Positions 12,762-18,480 of a DNA stretch of 18,480 nucleotides are shown piece by piece. The stretch lies in the NCBI GenBank assembly GCA_018609825.1, contig JAHEOA010000229.1, positions 1 to 18,480 of the forward strand, written 5' to 3'. A program made the position numbers and the translations under genes. The stretch's first letter is position 1, and each line of letters opens with the position of its first letter. This DNA is from Candidatus Bipolaricaulota bacterium. Lineage in GTDB: Bacteria > Bipolaricaulota > Bipolaricaulia > RBG-16-55-9. Below the pieces are notes generated by a model. The model did not search any database and had not been told where the DNA came from. It saw only the letters and a list, made by a program, of their open reading frames with translations.

Positions 12762-13205
12762 ATGCGGAGCAAGACCTTCGTCGGTTGGGTCGGGGCGGTC
12801 GCCCTTGTCGTGGCCGCCTTCTCGAGCGTGGCGCTGCTGAGCCATGAGGACGACGGGACGTACACCGATGAGCCGTGGTCCACGCCCTATTTTGACCACT
12901 ACAACACGGTCCAGGACGTGCGCGAGGCCGGCTACGTGAAGGCCGAGCCGACTTGCGTGCCAGGCATGGGCTTCCACTACGTTAAGCCCGAGGAGATGGA
13001 GGCTTGGAGCGCCGGCGAGCAAGGCGGCGCCCAAATCCTGCTCTACGATCGGGATGGCTTTCTCGTCGGCGTGGAGTACGCCTTCACCGCCCCGAGCTTG
13101 GACGCCCCACCGATCCCCGGCATGGAGGGCCCCATGGAGGGCCACACCGAGACTATGCCGATCCACTACGAGCAGCATATCTACTTTTCCAAGCCCGAGT
13201 GTTAG
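12762..13205 (+). CDS. exported small protein, MGFHY...MPIHY family, metal-regulated
   Basis: This 147-residue protein has an N-terminal hydrophobic helix (residues 6-26) acting as signal peptide or anchor, then a soluble domain. Conserved-looking blocks are TCVPGMGFHYV (64-74), QILLYDRDGFLVGVEY (91-106) and METMPIHYEQHIYF-like ETMPIHYEQHIYF (130-142). I recall this pattern from uncharacterised exported proteins of actinobacteria and other phyla, with no named function. A Met/His-rich stretch, PGMEGPMEGHTETMPIHY (119-136), could bind a metal; that is inference. AAAGGGGG lies 8 bases before the ATG at 12762, and a Fur-like box overlaps the promoter, so expression probably responds to iron or a related metal. 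Confidence 0.75.
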   Translation: MRSKTFVGWVGAVALVVAAFSSVALLSHEDDGTYTDEPWSTPYFDHYNTVQDVREAGYVKAEPTCVPGMGFHYVKPEEMEAWSAGEQGGAQILLYDRDGFLVGVEYAFTAPSLDAPPIPGMEGPMEGHTETMPIHYEQHIYFSKPEC

Positions 13206-13361
13206 GCTCATCGGGCCGCACGCCGCATCGATGACGCATCTGGCGTGACCTCGGCTCCCGTACCTTGACTTCCGTTCGACCACGACCTCCGAACGCGGGA
13301 TCGCCCTCTGCATAGCTTCCTGCTGAGGAAACCGCCCATCTGCAGGAGAGGGGTGTCCAGC

Positions 13362-13691
13362 ATGAGCGCCCATTGGCAGACCTCGGGGATCTACGGCGAG
13401 CGAACGTTCCTGGCGCCCATGGCCACGAAGCCGTTCCTGATGGAGCGGGAGGAGGTCGCCGTGGCCGTGCCGGTGCTCGAGCGACTCGGGCAACCCACGC
13501 GCTATCCGGCGAGCTTCGCGGCCGTCTGCGATGAGGCCCATCAGGCCTATCGACTGATCCGGTCCGACTGCGTGGCGAGGCGTGAGTCACCAGCGACAAG
13601 GCCTTCACCGTCGCCTTCGACAGTGGCGCCACGGCAAGATCGTCGGGATGCGAGGCTCGAAGTCGGTTCAAGAAGGCTGGCATCGCCATAG
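13362..13691 (+). CDS. small hypothetical protein
   Basis: This 109-residue ORF is preceded by GGAGAGGGG about 8 bases before ATG 13362. Residues 1-73 (MSAHWQTSGIYGERTFLAPM...DEAHQAYRLIRSDC) look like normal coding sequence. The remainder is Arg/Ser/Pro-rich and could be out-of-frame reading after a frameshift near 13580. No family is recognised. It ends 36 bases before the amine oxidase gene and on the same strand, so the two may be cotranscribed. Confidence 0.45.
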   Translation: MSAHWQTSGIYGERTFLAPMATKPFLMEREEVAVAVPVLERLGQPTRYPASFAAVCDEAHQAYRLIRSDCVARRESPATRPSPSPSTVAPRQDRRDARLEVGSRRLASP

Positions 13692-13727
13692 GTGCCTTGA
13701 CCATCTGCTGATCGGAAGGAGGAGCAC

Positions 13728-15218
13728 ATGCGTTCAAGCGACCGACAAACCGTGTCGAGGCGGCACTTTCTCCGACAGCTTGCGCGGGCCACAGCCGCCG
13801 GCAGCGGACTATCCTTCGTCCATCCCTTTGTCGGATCCGCCCCATCCGTGACGGCCGCATCGGCCAAGCACGTCCTGGTTCTTGGAGCGGGGCTCTCTGG
13901 CCTGGCCGCCGCTTGGGAGCTTGAGGCGGCGGGTCGCGAGGTGACCGTGCTCGAGGCGCGATCTCGACCGGGCGGCCGGGTCTTCACGCTTCGACAGGCC
14001 TTTGCGGAGGACCTCCACGCGGAGGCCGGCGCGGTGGCATTCTCCGAGACTTACACCCAAGCCAACCGACTCGTCGACGAGCTCGGACTGGAGCGTGCCG
14101 AGTGGGCGATGCCCGACCTCAACCCGCTTTATCACTTGAGGGGCCGGCGGTTTTCAGCCGGGCCCGATCAGCAGCCAGAGTGGCCTTACGACCTCACGGC
14201 CAGAGAGCAGAATCTCGGTCCGATGGGGATTATGAAGCGCTACATCATCGATCCCTTACCGCCCGAGATCAGCAACCCGGATCGGTGGGACGAGGCTCCC
14301 CTGGCTGACCTGGATGATCTTTCTTTGGCCGGATTCATGCGCCATCAAGGCGCCAGCGAGGGCGCGATCGAGCTGATCGCCGACACCCAGTTCTTCGGCC
14401 CCCGGATCGACAACGTCTCCATGCTCGCCTCGGCCTTGGCCGAGTTCGGGCTCTTCTTTGCGGGGAGGCCGTTCGTCCTCGCGGGCGGCAACGACCGCCT
14501 TCCCACCGCGATGGCGGGGCGCCTGAGTCGGGCTATCGAGTACGGCGTCGAGGTCACCGAGGTTCGGCAGGCCAACTCGGGCGTGGAAGTGCAGGCCCTG
14601 CGTGGGGATCGGACGGAACGGTTTCAAGGGGATCGGATCGTGTGCACCGTTCCCGCCCCCGTGCTTCAAGGGATTCGGTTCACGCCTTCGCTGCCCGCCG
14701 CCCAACAGTTTGCCCTGCGGCAGATGCCCTACATCGATACGACGAACGTCTATATGCAAGTGGGCCGTGCCTTCTGGTACGAGGAGGGCGTCACCGGCAG
14801 CGCGTCGACCGACCTTCCCATCGACCAGATCTCCCGAGCCCCTCTCTCTGACGCGGGCGGTCCTCAAGATCGCGTGATCCTCAAGAGCGCGGTGCGTGGG
14901 CCCGCCGCCACGCGGCTTGGCGTCCTCCCTGAGGAGGAGATCCTCGAGCACGCCTTACGCCACATGGACGAGGTCCACCCGGGCATCCACGACGTTCAGG
15001 AGGGCGGAACCGTCAAATCCTGGGGCCAAGATCCCTACGCGTTGGGCTGCGTCTCTTGGCCGGGACCGGGGGACGTAACGTGGTTCCTCAAGACGCTCCA
15101 GAGCCCCCATGGCCGCGTCCACTTCGCCGGCGAGCACACCTCCATTCTGCGCTCGACGATGGAGGGCGCCTTACGTTCTGGGGTTCGAGCTGCGACGGAG
15201 ATCCGTCAGATCAGTTAG
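13728..15218 (+). CDS. Tat-exported flavin-dependent amine oxidase
   Basis: This 496-residue protein starts with a twin-arginine signal (SRRHFLRQLARATAAG, residues 10-25), so it is probably folded with FAD in the cytoplasm and exported. The Rossmann motif VLVLGAGLSGLAAAWELE (49-66) and EARSRPGGRVFTLR (76-89) bind FAD. The C-terminal VHFAGEHTSILRSTMEGALRSG is the second FAD contact of the monoamine oxidase/L-amino acid oxidase superfamily. It probably oxidises an amine or amino acid to an imine, releasing hydrogen peroxide; the substrate cannot be read from sequence. AAGGAGGAG lies 5 bases before the ATG. Length is typical. Squalene- or carotenoid-desaturase-like activity is a less likely alternative. 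Confidence 0.9.
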   Translation: MRSSDRQTVSRRHFLRQLARATAAGSGLSFVHPFVGSAPSVTAASAKHVLVLGAGLSGLAAAWELEAAGREVTVLEARSRPGGRVFTLRQAFAEDLHAEAGAVAFSETYTQANRLVDELGLERAEWAMPDLNPLYHLRGRRFSAGPDQQPEWPYDLTAREQNLGPMGIMKRYIIDPLPPEISNPDRWDEAPLADLDDLSLAGFMRHQGASEGAIELIADTQFFGPRIDNVSMLASALAEFGLFFAGRPFVLAGGNDRLPTAMAGRLSRAIEYGVEVTEVRQANSGVEVQALRGDRTERFQGDRIVCTVPAPVLQGIRFTPSLPAAQQFALRQMPYIDTTNVYMQVGRAFWYEEGVTGSASTDLPIDQISRAPLSDAGGPQDRVILKSAVRGPAATRLGVLPEEEILEHALRHMDEVHPGIHDVQEGGTVKSWGQDPYALGCVSWPGPGDVTWFLKTLQSPHGRVHFAGEHTSILRSTMEGALRSGVRAATEIRQIS

Positions 15219-15275
15219 GAGAGGTTCGGGCGAGCTTGACCCCATAGGGGATATCAACCGAAGGGAGGGTATTGG

Positions 15276-15350
15276 ATGAGAGACAAGCGGGTTACCGGGG
15301 CGAGTGCACGGGCGGCATGCGCCACTGGAAGGGGGCTCGGTTCGTCATGA
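15276..15350 (+). CDS. candidate 24-aa upstream peptide coupled to the membrane protein
   Basis: An ATG at 15276 stands 6 bases behind AAGGGAGGG (15261-15269), a better ribosome binding site than that of the downstream gene. The peptide (MRDKRVTGASARAACATGRG, then LGSS) ends with TGA at 15348-15350, overlapping the next start as ATGA. This is a classic arrangement for translational coupling. It may be a leader peptide, or the downstream gene may have lost its original start by a frameshift. Confidence 0.35.
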   Translation: MRDKRVTGASARAACATGRGLGSS

Positions 15351-15829
15351 CCAACCTGTGGCTGCGCTATGGGTCGGGGCTGATGGTCCTCGGCGCGTTG
15401 GGCTTTCTCATCTACGGACTGGTCTTCTTCCTCCGCAGCTTCTCCGGCCCCGGCTTCGAGCTCGGGGTGGCGACCCTCAACGGCCTCACGCCGGCCGATC
15501 TGGAGGCGTTCAGTCCGGCCGTGATGCACTACATCCGGCATCTCCACGTCGCCGTGTCGGAGTTCATCATGGCGACCGGCATCGCCGTGGCCGCGCTCGC
15601 CGGGTTCGGCGTCCGCCGCGGCCAGTGGTGGGCCTGGATCGCGGCCGTCGCCGCGCCCGTGGTGGGACTGGTCGTCGTGGTCCCCATGCACTACGCCGAG
15701 CGCTTCACCTACGATCACGTCACCCACCTGGGCCCCATCTACTTGGCGACGCTGGTGTTCCTCATCGGGGCGGTCATGGCAGTGCGCGGATTGACCGCGA
15801 CGGACTCACGAACCGAGACCTCGGCTTAG
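15347..15829 (+). CDS. four-helix membrane protein
   Basis: This 160-residue integral membrane protein has four predicted transmembrane helices at about residues 9-29, 64-88, 94-114 and 127-146. His-rich loops are notable: MHYIRHLHVAVSEF (60-73), VPMHYAERFTYDHVTHLGP (112-130). These histidines lie close to membrane faces, which might suggest haem or metal ligation, but no family motif is recognised. Start at 15347 is favoured by the hydrophobicity profile; earlier in-frame starts exist. The ribosome binding site GGAAGGGGG is about 11 bases upstream, and a short ORF overlaps the start. It is 128 bases downstream of the amine oxidase, possibly in the same transcript. Confidence 0.75.
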   Translation: MTNLWLRYGSGLMVLGALGFLIYGLVFFLRSFSGPGFELGVATLNGLTPADLEAFSPAVMHYIRHLHVAVSEFIMATGIAVAALAGFGVRRGQWWAWIAAVAAPVVGLVVVVPMHYAERFTYDHVTHLGPIYLATLVFLIGAVMAVRGLTATDSRTETSA

Positions 15830-15920
15830 CGTCGGCACGGCTGAGATGACTTGGAGGATCCCAAAGCCGAGCACGCAAATACGGCGTGATGCCGTGTCTG
15901 GGGGCTCAGCCGATGAGCGC

Positions 15921-15943
15921 GGATCGCCGCCAGGCGGCGATCC
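15921..15943. terminator. hairpin between convergent genes
   Basis: GGATCGCCGC (15921-15930), loop CAG, GCGGCGATCC (15934-15943): perfect 10-bp arms. It lies between the membrane protein gene (ends 15829) and the minus-strand exported protein (ends 15963), so it could terminate both. No U-tract on either side. Confidence 0.55.
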
Positions 15944-15962
15944 CGTATACGGCCATGGTCGG

Positions 15963-16483
15963 CTACGGCGCCCTCAGCCAAGCGGACCTTGGGCGTTGGC
16001 GCTGGCCCATGTTGGCATGCTCCTGAGGACTAAACCGATAGGGAGGCTGGTGTGCCGTCCAGTTCAATCCGAAGTTCTCAAACGTGAAGCCGTTCAAGGA
16101 CAGCGACACCTCAACAGGAAGGTGGGAAAGGGTTCCGTCCAGTTCCCAATGCTCGTTGACCCGACCATCTCCTGTTGCCGTCAGGGATCCGCTGAGCGTT
16201 CCCGCCAAGGACGGGCGCGTATACCGCACGGTCAGGGCCTCGTGTCGGCTGGAATGGCCCCGCCCGAAGGCGAAGCCCTGATATCGCAGGTTGACCCGTG
16301 CCAGCTGGAGGCGCAGATCAAGCCCGACCCCGGAGCGCCCCCGCGCATCGACGGACGTGACTTGAGATAAACGGACGTTTTCGGCGTCAACGAAAAAGAG
16401 GGGAAGAAAAGGGTCAAAGCCACGATAAGGATCACCTTGGCTCCCATGCGTTGCGCTCGAGGCCGCCCGGATGACGCTGTCAC
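15963..16483 (-). pseudogene. exported protein gene split by a frameshift after the signal peptide
   Basis: A GTG at 16483 behind CAGGAGA (8-base spacer, minus strand) opens MTASSGRPRAQRMGAKVILI then VALTLF, a signal peptide that soon runs out of frame. From about 16410 downward, another frame continues LPLFFVDAENVRLSQVTSVD and LDLRLQLARVNLRYQGFAFG, then a beta-rich region to the TAG at 15963. Joined, the two give a normal Sec signal cleaved at VDA-EN and a soluble beta-strand protein of about 145 residues. The switch falls in pyrimidine runs (minus strand CCCTTTTCTTCCCCTCTTTTTC), so it is either a recent inactivating indel or a sequencing error. No family recognised. Confidence 0.65.
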
Positions 16484-16511
16484 GCCACGATTCTCCTGGA
16501 CTGTTTGGGCG

Positions 16512-16546
16512 GAGCGCCCCTCCCACGCGACATGGGAGGGGCGCTC
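16512..16546 (-). terminator. 14-bp perfect hairpin after the DUF11 gene
   Basis: GAGCGCCCCTCCCA (16512-16525), 7-base loop, TGGGAGGGGCGCTC (16533-16546). It lies 24 bases beyond the DUF11 stop on the minus strand and just before the next minus-strand gene. The stem is very stable but has no U-tract. Confidence 0.7.
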
Positions 16547-16570
16547 GCGGTGGCTATCATTGAGGCCAGC

Positions 16571-17503
16571 TTACTGGACGGTGAAGCTCGCCGAGTCCTG
16601 GTTGTTGGCCAGGTTCGGGTCGTCCTTGCTGGCGTTGGTGATCTCGGCCAGGTTCTCGATCGTCTCGCCGCTGGTGCCGTCAGCGACGGACACCCGGATC
16701 TCCAGAGTCGCCTCGGCCGGCCCCTCGATGCCGTCCGCATCGAGCGTGCCGACTTCCCAGAGGCCGGCATCAGCGTCGTAGCTGCCAAGGCTGGCGCTGG
16801 CGCCCACGAAGCTGACGCCCTCCGGCAGCTCGTCGGTGACCTCGACGTCCTCGACGAACGTCGGCCCGAGATGCTCAAGCGTCAGCGTAAAGACGATCTC
16901 GTCGCCCTCGGATGGATTGGCGTCGTCGACCGTCTTGCGCAAGGCCAAGTCCTGTTCACACGGCTGGCTGCCGTCGACGCGATCGGTTGCGAGCACGCTC
17001 AAGGACTGGGTGGGACCGGCAATGACACCGCCGAGCTCGTCACGGGCCACCGCCCCCTCGTTGAGCAGCAGCTCGCCGCAGTCCGAGGGCTGATAGAAAG
17101 GACCGTCTCCACCGCGACGACCCGGATTCTCGGCGGTCTGGATTTGGACGACGAGCGTCGCGCCGTCCACCGGCTCCGAAAGGATCCATTCGACGCTCGT
17201 GGACCCGCGCACGCCTTGGCCGTTCTTCGTGAAACTGGCGCTGCCGGCGCTCGCCATCGCGCTGTTGACGACGAACTCGCCCGGTACGACGTCCTCGACG
17301 GTGGCGGCCGGCCCGCTGTAGGTGATGGTGAACTCGAAGACCGTCGGGTCCTCCAACAGGATGCCGACTTCCTCGGGACCCGCGGTCAGTTCCTTCTCAA
17401 TGCTCGCGTCTTGGGCCTGGACGCCGAGACCGCCGGGGCCTCCGGCGAAGAGCAGGCCCACGATAAGAGCCGTTGCGACGGTAAGAACGCGATCAATACG
17501 CAC
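16571..17503 (-). CDS. secreted DUF11-repeat surface protein
   Basis: This 310-residue exported protein has a Sec signal peptide (MRIDRVLTVATALIVGLLFA..., cleavage after VQA, residue 30). Its C-terminal half (about residues 185-310) is a DUF11 domain: DLALRKTVDDANPSEGDEIV, then TLEHLGPTFVEDVEVTDELP, EGVSFVGASASLGSYD, GLWEVGTLDADG, ending ENLAEITNASKDDPNLANNQ. The N-terminal half (32-122) is a more divergent beta-sandwich of similar kind. DUF11 repeats are Ig-like folds of cell-surface and S-layer-associated proteins. The GTG at 17503 is chosen because AAGGAGG lies 7 bases upstream and the signal peptide begins there; a longer frame exists but would bury the signal. No sortase or S-layer anchor follows. 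Confidence 0.85.
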   Translation of the reverse strand: MRIDRVLTVATALIVGLLFAGGPGGLGVQAQDASIEKELTAGPEEVGILLEDPTVFEFTITYSGPAATVEDVVPGEFVVNSAMASAGSASFTKNGQGVRGSTSVEWILSEPVDGATLVVQIQTAENPGRRGGDGPFYQPSDCGELLLNEGAVARDELGGVIAGPTQSLSVLATDRVDGSQPCEQDLALRKTVDDANPSEGDEIVFTLTLEHLGPTFVEDVEVTDELPEGVSFVGASASLGSYDADAGLWEVGTLDADGIEGPAEATLEIRVSVADGTSGETIENLAEITNASKDDPNLANNQDSASFTVQ

Positions 17504-17589
17504 AGCAATCCCTCCTTGGGATGGATGATGATCGGCATTTGGTGAGCGCCCCGGTTGGCGCTGCAGCACTGCGATGGCAATCTAGGACA

Positions 17590-17760
17590 TGTCAAGTCGT
17601 TATCGAATGGATATCAAGTGGAAAACACGTGGTATTCGAGTGAATTATTTACTTAGTAACATTTTTTTCATACGAACCGAACCCAAGGCTTCGTGATCGA
17701 GGAATGGGGGCTCAGGCATCATTTCATGCAACGGCACCGCGGCATGGTATGCTCCTTGAT
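17590..17760. other. A/T-rich divergent intergenic region
   Basis: This A/T-rich stretch lies between the divergent DUF11 and GlcG-like genes. It includes TTACTTAGTAA followed by a T7 run near 17649-17668, and an 8-bp palindrome GACATGTC near 17586. It presumably holds promoters for both genes; a TATGCT box near 17747 is the only decent -10 on the plus strand and lacks a good -35. Confidence 0.4.
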
Positions 17761-17792
17761 AGCCGTGAAATCTAACCCTCAGGTGATCAACC

Positions 17793-18480
17793 ATGCGCGA
17801 GGAGATCATTGCCGTCCTGGTCCTCTTGGCCGGAATCGGCGCCGGGCTCCTGCTGGCCTCCAGCGGCAGCGGCGTCAATCCCCCGGAGCCGACCGGCAAT
17901 CTGCCCGGCCACGAGAGGATGCGCTCGGTGCTCCAATCCGTGGTGGCGGAGTCGAATGGTGGATTCGGCTTCGACATGTGGGCAACCGTGGTCGACCGCG
18001 ACGGCGAGGTTCGGCTCGTCGTGTTCTCCGGGGACGCTCGGGGCGATCAATGGCCGGGGAGCCGTATCATCTCGGCGCAGAAGGCCAACACCGCCAACGA
18101 TTTCAGTCTGCTGCAGCTGGCCCTCTCCACCGCGAACCTCTATTCCGCGGTCCAACCGGGCAACAGCCTCTACGGCCTACAGTCGAGCAACCCCGTCGAC
18201 ACCGACGTGGCTTACGCCGGGCCACCGCAAGTTTACGGCACGATCGAGGATCCGTTGGTCGGGCAGAAGCTGGGCGGGGTCAACGTGTTCGGGGGCGGCC
18301 TTCCCCTCTACAGCCCCGATGGCGAACTCCTGGGCGCCTTAGGGCTGAGCGGCGACACCTCCTGCGCCGACCACATCAAGGCCTGGAAGGTTCGTCATCG
18401 GCTCAATCTCGACAACGTGCCCGCCGGGAACAGCCCCACGAACGACGACAACATCGTCTTTGACATCAGCGGCGGCCAAA
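17793..18480 (+). CDS. exported GlcG/HbpS-type heme-binding-like protein, partial
   Basis: The frame from ATG 17793 stays open to the window end (229 codons), so the C-terminus is missing. Residues 1-24 are a signal peptide or anchor (IIAVLVLLAGIGAGLLLASS). Recognisable GlcG/HbpS (DUF336) elements are TVVDRDGEVRLVVFSGDA (65-82), SAQKANTANDF (94-104), VFGGGLPLYSPDGELLGALG (165-184) and LSGDTSCADHIKAWKVR (185-201). HbpS of Streptomyces binds haem and senses redox stress outside the cell; other members are of unknown role. The first strand, the Lys-containing helix and GGGLPLY...GALGLSGD match the family closely. AGGTGA lies 6-7 bases before the ATG. Divergent from the DUF11 gene. Confidence 0.85.
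   Translation, partial: MREEIIAVLVLLAGIGAGLLLASSGSGVNPPEPTGNLPGHERMRSVLQSVVAESNGGFGFDMWATVVDRDGEVRLVVFSGDARGDQWPGSRIISAQKANTANDFSLLQLALSTANLYSAVQPGNSLYGLQSSNPVDTDVAYAGPPQVYGTIEDPLVGQKLGGVNVFGGGLPLYSPDGELLGALGLSGDTSCADHIKAWKVRHRLNLDNVPAGNSPTNDDNIVFDISGGQ

Noticed and set aside
13396..13408. GAACGTTC as a second SOS box
   Set aside because: The two half sites abut with no 4-base spacer and the site lies inside an ORF.
16505..17545. A 346-codon plus-strand frame over the DUF11 gene
   Set aside because: The minus strand has a signal peptide, DUF11 domain, ribosome binding site and terminator; the plus frame is a shadow.
1..18480. tRNA or rRNA genes
   Set aside because: I looked for TpsiC-loop-like GGTTCRAAT strings with a matching acceptor stem and for rRNA-like segments and found none I could fold or recognise by eye.

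Overview
The window is a GC-rich bacterial stretch. Most genes have Shine-Dalgarno leaders and several carry Sec or Tat signal peptides. The lexA promoter carries a CGAAC-N4-GTTYC-like operator, the Gram-positive/Chloroflexota style of SOS box rather than the E. coli CTG-N10-CAG style. The secreted protein at 11515-12372 ends in a module (VRLQVHSLSG...ANGVYL...VRKVVILR) that I associate with Bipolaricaulota (Acetothermia/OP1) and related uncultured phyla. The taxonomic guess is weak, and nothing here fixes the phylum.

Layout. (1) 1-2840: two divergent small paralogues (112-372 minus, 770-1330 plus) resemble the N-terminal beta domain that precedes IS1634-type transposases but lack a catalytic domain. 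Two copies of a palindrome lie between them. A stand-alone AAA+ ATPase with a C-terminal winged helix follows (1538-2710 minus), with a perfect palindrome upstream of its start. (2) 2840-5440: a sparse region with a tiny Arg-rich ORF ending in an intrinsic terminator, a Cys-rich HGPY-motif protein (3534-4031), a frameshifted remnant of endonuclease III (4331-4532) and a small acidic protein (4577-4819). (3) 5438-7327: the SOS core, with promoter and LexA operator, lexA, recA and a terminator hairpin. (4) 7533-8017: a glutaredoxin-like protein and a convergent small gene. (5) 8173-9639: a plasmid-style partition module, consisting of an iteron array, a short ParA and an overlapping ribbon-helix-helix partner. 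(6) 9891-11100: a nucleotidyltransferase-fold protein that has lost its catalytic residues, a DUF1232 membrane protein, and a decayed amidohydrolase N-terminus. (7) 11126-18480: envelope and secreted functions. These are a secreted calcium-loop protein, a small exported Met/His-rich protein behind a Fur-like operator, a Tat-exported flavin amine oxidase, a four-helix membrane protein, a frameshifted exported protein, a DUF11 surface protein, and the 5' part of an exported GlcG/HbpS-type gene that runs off the window.

How the parts relate. lexA and recA form an SOS operon whose promoter spacer is occupied by the predicted operator. parA and its partner are translationally overlapped, and the iterons just upstream of the parA ribosome binding site are probably both centromere and autorepression site. 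Finding a complete plasmid-type segregation cassette about 1 kb from recA, together with two dead gene fragments and transposase-like domains, suggests past integration of a replicon, or a secondary chromosome or megaplasmid carrying lexA-recA. The most novel-looking elements are the iteron/ParA/RHH cassette, the Fur-box-controlled exported protein, the unusual RecA L2 loop and the paired-palindrome paralogue locus.
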